Shown here one piece after another: positions 1-6,911 of a stretch of 23,823 nt of DNA. The stretch is from positions 1-23,823 of IMG/VR virus record IMGVR_UViG_3300047322_000100. One strand, written 5' to 3'. Each line of letters begins with the position of its first letter. The first letter of the stretch is position 1. The notes under the pieces are model-generated. The model ran no database searches. It was not told the DNA's origin and saw nothing but the letters and a program-made list of their open reading frames with translations. The position numbers and the translations under genes are program-made. The DNA comes from a virus.

Positions 1-1
1 C

Positions 2-163
2 GGCATCGACTGGGCGAACAACCTGATCACCGTGGAGAGGTTCGTATGGACCTACGACGGCGATGCGCTGACGTTCGAAGAACCTTTCGTGTGCATCGCT
101 GAAGTGCTCACCACTGGCTTCAGCTACAACGACGTGATGAACACCCGCTTCGACGATAAATAA
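2..163 (+). CDS. C-terminal end of an unidentified protein (partial)
   Basis: An open frame enters from the left edge and stops at TAA 161-163, giving the last 53 residues of a protein that starts outside the window. The visible part is mixed hydrophobic and acidic (GIDWANNLITVERF near the start, NTRFDDK at the end) and carries no motif I recognise. It lies 14 nt upstream of the SNF2-type helicase gene in the same direction, so it probably belongs to the same replication or early operon. The stop codon lies in a weak copy (9 of 12 arm positions, 161-175) of the palindrome found throughout the window. Confidence 0.6.
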   Translation, partial: GIDWANNLITVERFVWTYDGDALTFEEPFVCIAEVLTTGFSYNDVMNTRFDDK

Positions 164-177
164 CTATCAGGGTAACC

Positions 178-1677
178 ATGACACAGATCTCGCTTGCCTA
201 TGACAGCGAGGTGCAGAAGTTGTTTCCAACTGCGCCCCTCGTGAACAATAACATCGTGCTGCCGCACGACGTGCTGACCACCAAGGTGCTTTCCAACATA
301 GGGTACGACGTGCCCTCCAGCTTGAGCCACTATCGTTGGCCGAGCCAGCGCCAGCCGTTCGACGTGCAGGTGCAGACGGTGGAGATGCTGATCCACCATC
401 AGCGCGCCTATGTACTCAGTTCAATGGGCGTCGGCAAAACCTCATGCCCGATCTGGGCGTTCGACCTGCTGAAGAAACAAGGCTACGCTAAAAAGATGCT
501 GGTGGTCGCGCCGCTGAGCACGCTCTCGTTCGTGTGGCTGCGCGAGATCTTCTACAGCGCGCCCCATCTCAAGGCGGTGGTGCTCCACGGTTCGCGCGAG
601 AAGCGTCGCGATCTTCTCAAGGCCAACGTGGACATCTACATCATTAACCACGATGGTATACCCACGGTCATCGAGCAGCTTGTCAAGCGCACCGACATCG
701 ACGTGATGGTGCTGGATGAGCTTGCCGTTTACCGCAACAACTCCAAGCGCACCAAGATGATGCGCTACCTTGCCCAGCACAAGCCGACGGTGTGGGGGAT
801 GACGGGTGCGCCGACACCCAACGCGCCCACTGATGTTTACGAGCAGGCGAAGATTATCACCCCGGATCGTGTGCCAAAGTATTTTACCCGGTTCCGCGAC
901 GAACTCATGCTGAAGGTGAGCCCCTTCAAATGGGTGGCGAAGAAAGACGCCACGCAGAAGGCGTTCGACGCGCTCCAGCCAAGCGTCAGATTTGTCCTTG
1001 AGGACGTGACGGAGTTGCCCCCCTACGTATCGCGCCGGATCGACATCCCAATGGGCAAGAAGCAGGCGCACGTCTACGAGGAGATGCGCAAGCACGCGTT
1101 CACGCTGGTCGGTCAGCATAAGATAACAGCGGCCAATGCCGGTGCCGTGCTGAGCAAGCTGCTCCAGATAAGCTCGGGGTGGGTGTATTCAAAGACCAAG
1201 GGGATCGTCACTCTCGATAACGACGACCGGGTTACCACGGTGGTAGACCTTGTGGAAGCCAGCGACAGCAAACTGATCGTGTTCGCGGCATTCAAGAGTG
1301 CGCTGGCAGGTCTGTCCGAGGCGCTGACCAAAACAGGACACGACAACATCATCGTCTCGGGTGATACTCCCGCCTCCGAGCGTGACCGGATCTTTCACGC
1401 CTTCCAAAACACGAACCAGTACAAGGTGATCGTGGCGCACCCGCAGTGCCTCGCGCATGGCATCACGTTGACGCGCGCCAACACCGTCATCTGGTTCACG
1501 CCGATCACGTCGCTGGAGATTTACGATCAGGCGAACGCTAGGATCAGGCGCGTCGGTCAAGCCACGAAACAGCAGTTCATTCACCTGCAGTCGAGCAAGA
1601 CCGAGGACAAAATTTACGGCTTGCTTATCAACAAGGGAGACATCCAGAGTGCGCTGCTGACGATGTTCGAAAGTTAA
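178..1677 (+). CDS. SNF2-type superfamily 2 DNA helicase
   Basis: This 499-residue protein has the ordered motifs of a superfamily 2 ATPase of the SNF2/RapA type. Walker A is MGVGKT at about residues 83-88. A motif Ia-like stretch, VVAPLSTLSFVW, follows. The motif II box reads DELA (about 180-183) instead of DEAH. MTGAPTPN resembles motif III, and the C-terminal lobe ends in QANARIRRVGQ (about 451-461), the arginine-finger motif VI. Family knowledge says such phage enzymes translocate on duplex DNA and help replication, recombination or removal of bound proteins; which one applies here is unknown. The length fits a bare two-lobe helicase with no added domains. The start is the first ATG after the upstream stop, preceded by AGGGTAACC, a weak ribosome site. 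It heads the visible replication block, and two copies of the dispersed palindrome lie inside it. Confidence 0.9.
   Translation: MTQISLAYDSEVQKLFPTAPLVNNNIVLPHDVLTTKVLSNIGYDVPSSLSHYRWPSQRQPFDVQVQTVEMLIHHQRAYVLSSMGVGKTSCPIWAFDLLKKQGYAKKMLVVAPLSTLSFVWLREIFYSAPHLKAVVLHGSREKRRDLLKANVDIYIINHDGIPTVIEQLVKRTDIDVMVLDELAVYRNNSKRTKMMRYLAQHKPTVWGMTGAPTPNAPTDVYEQAKIITPDRVPKYFTRFRDELMLKVSPFKWVAKKDATQKAFDALQPSVRFVLEDVTELPPYVSRRIDIPMGKKQAHVYEEMRKHAFTLVGQHKITAANAGAVLSKLLQISSGWVYSKTKGIVTLDNDDRVTTVVDLVEASDSKLIVFAAFKSALAGLSEALTKTGHDNIIVSGDTPASERDRIFHAFQNTNQYKVIVAHPQCLAHGITLTRANTVIWFTPITSLEIYDQANARIRRVGQATKQQFIHLQSSKTEDKIYGLLINKGDIQSALLTMFES
645..659. promoter_or_regulatory. Dispersed palindrome, copy 1 (10/12)
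   Basis: TAACCA-CGA-TGGTAT. The inner core ACCA-NNN-TGGT is perfect. It lies inside the SNF2 helicase gene. Read by eye against the consensus TTACCA-NNN-TGGTAA. Confidence 0.5.
1232..1246. promoter_or_regulatory. Dispersed palindrome, copy 2 (11/12)
   Basis: TTACCA-CGG-TGGTAG, with the consensus G just before it. It is inside the SNF2 helicase gene. The single mismatch is at the last arm position. Confidence 0.65.
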
Positions 1678-1705
1678 CAACTGTTTAACTAGTTCAAGTA
1701 AGTGC

Positions 1706-1734
1706 TTGACAAACCTATGTAGTTGTGCCATAAG
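1706..1734 (+). promoter_or_regulatory. Sigma70-type promoter for the replication operon
   Basis: A perfect -35 box TTGACA (1706-1711) is followed by a 17-nt spacer and CATAAG (1729-1734), which matches the -10 consensus TATAAT at four of six positions. It sits in the 117-nt gap after the helicase gene, in an AT-rich patch that contrasts with the GC-rich genes on both sides. Transcription would start near 1741 and read into the 131-aa gene and the genes after it. The motif and spacing are seen directly; activity is inferred. Confidence 0.7.
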
Positions 1735-1740
1735 AGACGA

Positions 1741-1759
1741 CCCACCAGTAATAGGTGGG
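1741..1759 (+). other. Stem-loop at the predicted 5' end of the mRNA
   Basis: CCCACC (1741-1746) and GGTGGG (1754-1759) form a perfect 6-bp stem with the loop AGTAATA. It begins about 7 nt after the -10 box, so it would sit at the very 5' end of the transcript. Stem-loops in that place are known to protect mRNAs from 5'-dependent decay, and that role is inferred here. No T run follows, so it is not a terminator. Confidence 0.5.
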
Positions 1760-1794
1760 GCCAACAAAACGACCAGATGACCAACGGAGCAACC

Positions 1795-2190
1795 ATGGCT
1801 GATGCACCAGAAGATCTCAATCGACTTGTCACTAAACGGATCGCGCTGCGGGACAAGATCAAGTCCCTCAACGATGCACACAAGGCTTCGATGAAGCCGT
1901 ATGGCGAGATGGCCGACAAGATGGACGCGCTGCTGCTCGCCCGTCTGGACGAGCTTGGCGTCGAGAGCGTTGCCACGGAGGCGGGCACGATCTTTCCCAT
2001 CGAGCGGTGGTCGGCATCCGCCGAGGATATGGAGAAGTTCCGCGAGTACCTGATCGAGCATGAAGAATGGGACCTCGCGGACATCAAGCCGAATGTCACT
2101 GCGACACGCGAGTATCTCGAAAAGAACCAGTCGCTTCCCCCCGGTGTCAAGACCAGCGTGTTCCGCGATCTTGGCCTGCGTCGTAAGTAA
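1795..2190 (+). CDS. Unidentified 131-aa helical protein
   Basis: I do not recognise a function. The start is set at the ATG at 1795 (MADAPEDLN) because CGGAGC lies just upstream; an in-frame ATG at 1723 would fall inside the promoter itself. The first 60 residues are charged and helical, probably a coiled coil (LNRLVTKRIALRDKIKSLND). An acidic middle follows, and the C-terminus is basic, SLPPGVKTSVFRDLGLRRK. From memory, a similar LPPG...R+K ending occurs in phage proteins next to replication genes, but I cannot tie it to a named family. It is the first gene after the promoter and its stem-loop, and is followed by a 24-nt gap that holds a copy of the dispersed palindrome. Roles as a nuclease inhibitor or replication accessory protein are possible and unproven. 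Confidence 0.8.
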   Translation: MADAPEDLNRLVTKRIALRDKIKSLNDAHKASMKPYGEMADKMDALLLARLDELGVESVATEAGTIFPIERWSASAEDMEKFREYLIEHEEWDLADIKPNVTATREYLEKNQSLPPGVKTSVFRDLGLRRK

Positions 2191-2192
2191 TA

Positions 2193-2207
2193 TAACCAAA
2201 GAGGTAA
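2193..2207. promoter_or_regulatory. Dispersed palindrome, copy 3 (10/12), in a gene gap
   Basis: TAACCA-AAG-AGGTAA followed by the consensus C. It fills most of the 24-nt gap between the 131-aa gene and the next gene. Its right arm contains most of the Shine-Dalgarno sequence GAGGT, so a bound protein, or pairing within the mRNA, could affect translation of the next gene. Confidence 0.55.
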
Positions 2208-2214
2208 CTTTACC

Positions 2215-3363
2215 ATGGCCAACGAGATCATGATCCCTGCAGGGATGATGCCCTCCACGAAGTTCGCCCAGTCGAGGGTGTCGCACGACGACCTTGGCGC
2301 GGGCATCGTCGCGGGCTTTGCGGTGATCAGCTACAAGGGCAAGGTGTGGCGCGTGAAGCATCGTGGCGAGGAGAAGATGCTGATGCGCCCCGACGAGCCG
2401 GGTGTGCCGCAGGCGTTCATCGAGTGCGTGATCGTCAAGGCGAGCCCTGCCATCGCCAAGATCTACTACAAGGGCACCTACGCCGAGGGTGACATGAGCC
2501 CGCCTGACTGCTGGTCGGTCAACGGTGTCGCGCCTGACCCCGCTGCGCCTTCGAAGCAGTCACCCACCTGCGCGGGCTGCCCGATGAACGCGTGGGGCTC
2601 CAAGGTGACGGCCAACGGTCGCGCCACCAAGGCGTGCCAAGACAGCAAGCGTCTGGCCATCGTGCCTGCCAACGACATGGCGAACGAGATGCACGGCGGG
2701 CCGATGCTTCTCAGGGTTCCGCCTGCTTCGCTGGCTGACCTGTCGCTCTACGGGGCCAAGCTCAAGCAGATCGGCGCGGATTATTTCTCGGTGGTCACGC
2801 GGGTCGGGTTCGACGCCAACGAGGCGTACCCCAAGTTCACGTTCGCCGCGACGCGTGGGCTCAACGACGCCGAGGCTGACGTGATCCTGCCGATGCAGGA
2901 GGATCCCCGCGTGACGCGCATCCTGCAGGAGGCTGTGGATCACGTGCGCACCGACGGGGCAGCGCCAGCAGCTACGCCAGCGCCAGCAGCCAAGCCTGCC
3001 GATGACCTGACGCCGCCCGACTTCCTCAAGCGGACGGCTACCGCACCCGCCACCAACGGGACGCAACCCACGCCACCCGTGACCAAGACGGTGGCCGAGG
3101 TGACGGCCAAGCCTGATCCCCAGCAGGCCGAGATCGAGGCGCTCAAGGCCAAGCTCGCGGCCCTGCAGGGAGGCGAGGGGGTTACCCCGGTGGTCAAGCG
3201 CACCCGCAACAAGGCGGCCACGCCCACCGTCGCGCCGCCGTCGCCTGCGCCTACGCCCGAGCCCGTCGCAGCTACGCCTGCGGCCCCGGCTGAACCTGCC
3301 CCTCCTGCAAGCGCCAGCGAGGCGCTGCAGAGCATCGAGAACGAACTCGACAACCTGCTCTAG
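2215..3363 (+). CDS. Four-cysteine phage protein with acidic tail, possible ssDNA-binding protein
   Basis: A 382-residue protein. Residues 1-240 are a folded-looking domain with cysteines at about 99, 119, 122 and 141 (PDCW, TCAGC, KACQ), a likely zinc site. After residue 245 it becomes a long Ala/Pro/Thr-rich linker broken by a short helical charged stretch (PQQAEIEALKAKLAALQGG) and a basic patch (VKRTRNKAA). It ends in an acidic, hydrophobic tip, IENELDNLL. A folded domain plus flexible linker plus acidic tip is the layout of single-strand DNA-binding proteins, and the gene sits directly before the primase-helicase, so an SSB-like or recombination role is inferred. No OB-fold signature can be confirmed by eye. 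The start ATG follows GAGGTAACTTTACC, with the Shine-Dalgarno core GAGG. A copy of the palindrome lies near its 3' part at 3182-3196. Confidence 0.8.
   Translation: MANEIMIPAGMMPSTKFAQSRVSHDDLGAGIVAGFAVISYKGKVWRVKHRGEEKMLMRPDEPGVPQAFIECVIVKASPAIAKIYYKGTYAEGDMSPPDCWSVNGVAPDPAAPSKQSPTCAGCPMNAWGSKVTANGRATKACQDSKRLAIVPANDMANEMHGGPMLLRVPPASLADLSLYGAKLKQIGADYFSVVTRVGFDANEAYPKFTFAATRGLNDAEADVILPMQEDPRVTRILQEAVDHVRTDGAAPAATPAPAAKPADDLTPPDFLKRTATAPATNGTQPTPPVTKTVAEVTAKPDPQQAEIEALKAKLAALQGGEGVTPVVKRTRNKAATPTVAPPSPAPTPEPVAATPAAPAEPAPPASASEALQSIENELDNLL
3182..3196. promoter_or_regulatory. Dispersed palindrome, copy 4 (10/12)
   Basis: TTACCC-CGG-TGGTCA preceded by the consensus G. It is inside the linker-coding part of the four-cysteine protein gene and is nearly identical to copy 2. 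Confidence 0.45.
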
Positions 3364-3370
3364 GACCCCC

Positions 3371-3398
3371 TGCCCCTGCCTGTGACGAGGCAGGGGCA
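3371..3398 (+). other. Strong intergenic hairpin before the primase-helicase gene
   Basis: TGCCCCTGCC (3371-3380) and GGCAGGGGCA (3389-3398) form a perfect 10-bp GC-rich stem with an 8-nt loop. It lies in the 58-nt gap between the four-cysteine protein and primase-helicase genes. No T run follows, so it is not a standard intrinsic terminator. It may be a processing, stability or pausing site, or may space out translation; that is inference. Confidence 0.6.
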
Positions 3399-3421
3399 CC
3401 GTCCTCAGGAGGAGGTGCACC

Positions 3422-6394
3422 GTGTTCGTTCAATCGTTCGACGACGCTGCCCAGTTCCTTGCCCGCGCACTGCCATGGCCGTTGGCGGGCGAGCCCAACT
3501 GGTTTGTGAACATCCACCACAGCTTCGTGCCGCCCAACGGGACACGCCCGCTGTTTCCGGGGCGCGCCTGCACGACTGTCAAGGAAGCCGTGGCGTGTGT
3601 TACTTGGGCGAGCACGCTGCCCAAGTCCGACATCTACGTGTGCATGAGCGCACAGTCCGAGGCGAGCCAGCGTGTCGGCAAGACCGGCAAGCCATGGATG
3701 GCAGCCAAGCGGCTGGCTGCCAACGCGATCTGGCACAAGAGCCTGTTCATCGACGTGGACGTGAAGGAAGGTGCCTACGCGAGCACGCAGGAAGCCGCAC
3801 AGGAGTTCCGACGCATCAGGACCGAGATCGGCCTACCCGAACCCAGCATCGCGATCCTGAGTGGCTCTGGCGGCTTCCACGTGCACTGGATCTTCGTCGA
3901 GCCGATCAGGGGCATGCGGTTCCTCAAGCTGGCACAGGCCCTCGTGGCGGCGCTCCAGAAGCATGGCTTCAAGGGCGACACGGGTGTCTCGATAGATGGC
4001 GCGAGACTGCTGCGCATACCTAACACGTTGAACTGGAAGCATGATCCGCCCAAGCCAGTGAAGGTAGGTACCAACTCAGGCAGCGACTATCTGGTCGAGA
4101 CCCTTGAAGATGTCCTTAGTCCTTATGTGGGTATTGTTACCACGAAGGTAATCCCCCAGCAGACCCTCGCCAACATGCCTAACTTGTTGATTTCAAACAA
4201 GTTTAAGGCTTCGAAGCTGGCCGGGGATGACCTTGCCGCAGGGTTCTCTCAGACGATCCCGTTGTCTGCCGTCGAACGAGTTTGCCCGTGGGTGGCGAAC
4301 ACAGTGGCAACAGGTGGCGCGACCAACAACAATCCTCTGTGGTTGGCCTCGACCAACCTGAGTTTGTTCTTAGACGAAAGTCGTAAGTCCTGTCACGCGA
4401 TGGCATCTGGTTACGTAAACTATTCACAGGCTGAGACCGACGCGCTCTACGACAGGCAGGAGCAGACCAAGCTCGCACGCAATCTGGGCTGGCCTCAGTG
4501 CCGGTCGATCCATTCGAATGGTGCATCCGAGTGTGCCTCGTGCCCAAATCTGGCACTGGGCAAGTCGCCGCTCAACTTCGCCACGCTGGTCGCACAGGTG
4601 CCGCCAGCGTCCACACCTGCCGTTACCAGTGTGGTAACCCCTGCCCCCATCTCAATGGTGCTGCCCGAGGGCTATGTGTACGGCGTCAATGGTATGCAGG
4701 GCATCGTCTGCAAGATCGAGACGGACGACGCGGGCGTGCAGCGCACGGTGGCGATCACCGAGCGCCCCATGATGAACGGCTGGCTGCAGGAGGACCCGAA
4801 CATCCTCCACTTTGAGACGATCTCGTCGGAGGGCAAGGGGGTCAGGCAGGTGGCGATACCCCAGAACCTGATCGGCAACGTCGATAAGTGGAGCACCCAC
4901 TGCACCGACAGCGGGTTGTTTATCCAGTTAAAGCATAGGAAGGAAGTCATGGCCTTTCATTCATCGTGGATCAGCAAGCTCAAGGAAGATCGCGCGGCGA
5001 CGATCAGCACGGTGCCCTTCGGCTGGCTGGTCGAGGATGGCGTGCGACAGGGCTTCGTTTATGGGGGGCACCTGCATACGCCCACGGGATCCAAACCGGC
5101 AGGCAAGGTCGATAGGGCGCTCGCGGAGAGGTACACACCCAAGGGAACGATCCAGCCTTACCTCGATGCGCATCAGATGCTGATCGCACAGCGGCGGCCC
5201 GCCGCCGACGCTATGCAGGCGATCAGTTTCGCCTCGCCCCTCGTGGCGCTGATCGGCCAGACCGGCTTCGTCATGAGCGTTTACTCACAAGAGAGCGGCA
5301 TCCAGAAAACCAGCGCGCTACGCGTCAACGCCAGCGTCTGGGGCCATCCATGGAAGTCGATGCAGAAGCTCGATGACACTACCAACGCAGTGTTCAGGAA
5401 GGCAGGTCAGATCCGACATCTGCCTATCGTGTGGGACGAGCTTCGCGCAGGTGACGACGCTCAGAAGTTCAGCGACTTCGTGTTCCAACTCTCGGGTGGC
5501 GTCGAGAAGGCTCGCCTCAAGGCGACGACCGAGTTCCAGAGCGTGGGCGACTGGGCGACGATCCTCGTGGGCGCGTCGAACAACTCCCTCCTGAGTGCCA
5601 TCAACAAGGCCAACAAGGCGACCGAGGCAGGTGCAATGCGCATCTTCGAATATGTGGTTCCTCGGGCCACGCAGGGGATCATCAGCACAGCCGACGCTAC
5701 CATGATGGTAAGTACGCTCGACGAGAACTACGGCGTGGCCGGTATGATGTACGCCAAGTTCCTTGGCGAGAACTTCGACGTGGTGCGCGACGCGACCTTG
5801 GCTCGGCTCAAGGACTATGAGATCCGCTGCGGCGCGCGTCCCGAGGAGAGATTTTGGTTTGCTCTTATAGCTTGCCTGCAGCAGGGCGCGACCTACGCCA
5901 ACCAAGTGGTGGGCACCAGCTTCGACCTGCTTGCGCTGGAGAAATTCCTGATCGACACCCTGCAGGGCATGCGCACGGCCAAGCTCGACACGACCGTCAA
6001 CATGAGGGATCCGATCAACCTGTCGGAGATGCTCTCTAGGTACCTCAACTTCCAGCGCGCCGAACATACAGTCGTCACCGACAGGCACATCTCGCGTCAC
6101 ATCAAGGCGACGGCAGCGATCAAGTCCGACTTCAGCCGCCTCAAGGAAGCTCACGTCCATATCACGCAGGACGACGGGCACCTGAGACTGCGGCTGGCGG
6201 CGTTCAACGAATGGCTTGACAAACAGAAACTGCCATCTACTATTATATTGAACGAGTTAAAGAACCAATTCGGCGCGACCTACACCAAGCAGTCGCGGCT
6301 GGCTTGGGGGACCAACTTTTTAACCCAACCTGACCAGTGCCTGACGTTCGACTACCGGCACCCCGGCTTCCCGCCCAACTGGGCACCCTACTAG
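3422..6394 (+). CDS. Primase-helicase (AEP-type primase plus P-loop helicase)
   Basis: A 990-residue replication protein. The start is GTG at 3422, supported by the strong Shine-Dalgarno sequence AGGAGGAGGTG just upstream. The N-terminal third resembles archaeo-eukaryotic primases: FIDVDVKE (about 109-116) carries the metal-binding D-x-D, SGSGGFHVHW (about 147-156) the nucleotide-binding motif with histidine, and SIDGARLLRIPNTLNW (from about 190) the third motif. A spacer with cysteines (ASECASCPN) follows. The C-terminal half looks like a DUF927-type superfamily 3-like helicase: a P-loop-like ESGIQKTS (about 624-631), a Walker B-like LPIVWDE (ending at about 673) and a sensor-like VGASNNS. 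The P-loop has Gln where the glycine before Lys is expected. It would make RNA or DNA primers and unwind the fork. Three copies of the palindrome lie inside, and an AT-rich patch near the 3' end may hold a promoter. Confidence 0.85.
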   Translation: MFVQSFDDAAQFLARALPWPLAGEPNWFVNIHHSFVPPNGTRPLFPGRACTTVKEAVACVTWASTLPKSDIYVCMSAQSEASQRVGKTGKPWMAAKRLAANAIWHKSLFIDVDVKEGAYASTQEAAQEFRRIRTEIGLPEPSIAILSGSGGFHVHWIFVEPIRGMRFLKLAQALVAALQKHGFKGDTGVSIDGARLLRIPNTLNWKHDPPKPVKVGTNSGSDYLVETLEDVLSPYVGIVTTKVIPQQTLANMPNLLISNKFKASKLAGDDLAAGFSQTIPLSAVERVCPWVANTVATGGATNNNPLWLASTNLSLFLDESRKSCHAMASGYVNYSQAETDALYDRQEQTKLARNLGWPQCRSIHSNGASECASCPNLALGKSPLNFATLVAQVPPASTPAVTSVVTPAPISMVLPEGYVYGVNGMQGIVCKIETDDAGVQRTVAITERPMMNGWLQEDPNILHFETISSEGKGVRQVAIPQNLIGNVDKWSTHCTDSGLFIQLKHRKEVMAFHSSWISKLKEDRAATISTVPFGWLVEDGVRQGFVYGGHLHTPTGSKPAGKVDRALAERYTPKGTIQPYLDAHQMLIAQRRPAADAMQAISFASPLVALIGQTGFVMSVYSQESGIQKTSALRVNASVWGHPWKSMQKLDDTTNAVFRKAGQIRHLPIVWDELRAGDDAQKFSDFVFQLSGGVEKARLKATTEFQSVGDWATILVGASNNSLLSAINKANKATEAGAMRIFEYVVPRATQGIISTADATMMVSTLDENYGVAGMMYAKFLGENFDVVRDATLARLKDYEIRCGARPEERFWFALIACLQQGATYANQVVGTSFDLLALEKFLIDTLQGMRTAKLDTTVNMRDPINLSEMLSRYLNFQRAEHTVVTDRHISRHIKATAAIKSDFSRLKEAHVHITQDDGHLRLRLAAFNEWLDKQKLPSTIILNELKNQFGATYTKQSRLAWGTNFLTQPDQCLTFDYRHPGFPPNWAPY
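4137..4151. promoter_or_regulatory. Dispersed palindrome, copy 5 (11/12)
   Basis: TTACCA-CGA-AGGTAA with the consensus G before it. It is inside the primase-helicase gene, just after the primase domain. The innermost pair is A opposite A, so it would not pair as an RNA stem. Confidence 0.65.
4623..4637. promoter_or_regulatory. Dispersed palindrome, copy 6 (perfect)
   Basis: TTACCA-GTG-TGGTAA inside G...C, giving perfect 7-bp arms from 4622 to 4638. This is the best copy in the window. It lies in the linker between the primase and helicase halves of the 990-aa gene, 486 bp from copy 5. Confidence 0.75.
5697..5711. promoter_or_regulatory. Dispersed palindrome, copy 7 (11/12)
   Basis: CTACCA-TGA-TGGTAA with the consensus G before it. 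It is inside the helicase part of the 990-aa gene. Confidence 0.65.
6216..6246 (+). promoter_or_regulatory. Possible internal promoter at the end of the primase-helicase gene
   Basis: A perfect TTGACA (6216-6221) lies inside CTTGACAAAC, the same ten bases that surround the -35 box at 1706. Nineteen bases later comes TATTAT (6241-6246), matching the -10 consensus at five of six positions. The spacer is long, so this is weak. The patch uses codons rare in the neighbouring sequence (ATA, TTG, TTA), as if AT-richness were kept for a reason. It would serve the 83-aa gene. Confidence 0.3.
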
Positions 6395-6403
6395 GAGACA
6401 ATA

Positions 6404-6655
6404 ATGTCCGACAACTACTGGTCGCCCGACAGCGCCTTCAAGATCAGCGAGAGCGCCGTGAAACTGACAAGGGAATACCCCCGCAACGACGCCCAGAAAA
6501 TGGCAGCGGCGATGATCACCATGATGGAGGACGTACGTCACGCCCACCCGGAGGCGGGGCGTCACGCCTCGCTGGCAATCACTGCCATCGAGGAGGCATT
6601 CATCTGGATGCAGCGCGCCATCAACGACGTGGTTATTTCTGCGCCCGATGCGTGA
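6404..6655 (+). CDS. Small helical protein, weak resemblance to Acb2-type anti-CBASS sponges
   Basis: An 83-residue protein starting at the ATG after TAGGAGACAATA, a strong Shine-Dalgarno sequence that overlaps the stop of the primase-helicase gene. It is all-helical in character. Its C-terminal half, GRHASLAITAIEEAFIWMQ followed by RAI, follows the pattern of the last helix in Acb2-like proteins, small phage proteins that bind cyclic di- and trinucleotides and so blunt CBASS defence. The N-terminal half does not show the motif I remember for that family, so the link is tentative. It is the last gene of the + strand operon, a usual place for small accessory or anti-defence genes. Its last 23 bases overlap the end of the convergent HNH gene. 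It may instead be an unrelated small helical protein. Confidence 0.75.
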   Translation: MSDNYWSPDSAFKISESAVKLTREYPRNDAQKMAAAMITMMEDVRHAHPEAGRHASLAITAIEEAFIWMQRAINDVVISAPDA

Positions 6656-6911
6656 ACTCGGGGTGCGTAGCATGACCATGCTTCATGCCCGACTTGTCGG
6701 CGCGGTTATCACCGGGATCCCTGAGACGCAGGTTGCCGGGTGCGTTGGTGCCACCTAGCGCCAGCGGCTTGATGTGATCGACATCCTTGCCCTTCACGGC
6801 AGCCTCACCCCAACGCTTGATGGCCTCGCGTCGTGCCTGCACGCGCTCGTCGGTTAGCTCGACGCGAGACTTGTCGTATGCTGAATAGTGTCTCGGGCCT
6901 TTTGCTGGCAT
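6633..6911 (-). CDS. HNH endonuclease, small
   Basis: A 92-residue protein starting MPAKGPRHYSAYDKSRVEL. The start is chosen because GGAG lies 7 nt upstream and the A of this ATG is also the last base of the upstream gene's TGA stop (TGATG). A longer reading from GTG at 7022 would run over two other genes. The nuclease core is VDHIKPLALGGTNAPGNLR (about residues 44-62), with DH, the GG turn and the central Asn of the HNH fold, then DNRADKSGMKH. No CxxC zinc knuckles are present. Small phage HNH proteins either help terminase in packaging or act as freestanding homing nucleases, and the sequence does not decide which. It is the last gene of the leftward operon and overlaps the end of the 83-aa gene by 23 bp. 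Confidence 0.85.
   Translation of the reverse strand: MPAKGPRHYSAYDKSRVELTDERVQARREAIKRWGEAAVKGKDVDHIKPLALGGTNAPGNLRLRDPGDNRADKSGMKHGHATHPEFTHRAQK

Noticed and set aside
1189-2361. 390-codon open frame on the - strand
   Set aside because: It runs antisense across three + strand genes and their promoter, so it is a shadow frame.
3382-4023. 213-codon + frame starting before the primase-helicase gene
   Set aside because: It is out of frame with a gene that has clear primase motifs and a far better ribosome site, and its Arg/His/Gln-rich content is typical of a wrong frame.
4622-4638. Dispersed palindromes as intrinsic terminators
   Set aside because: The arms are only 5-7 bp, no T run follows, and arm mismatches are mostly uncompensated, so a DNA site fits better.
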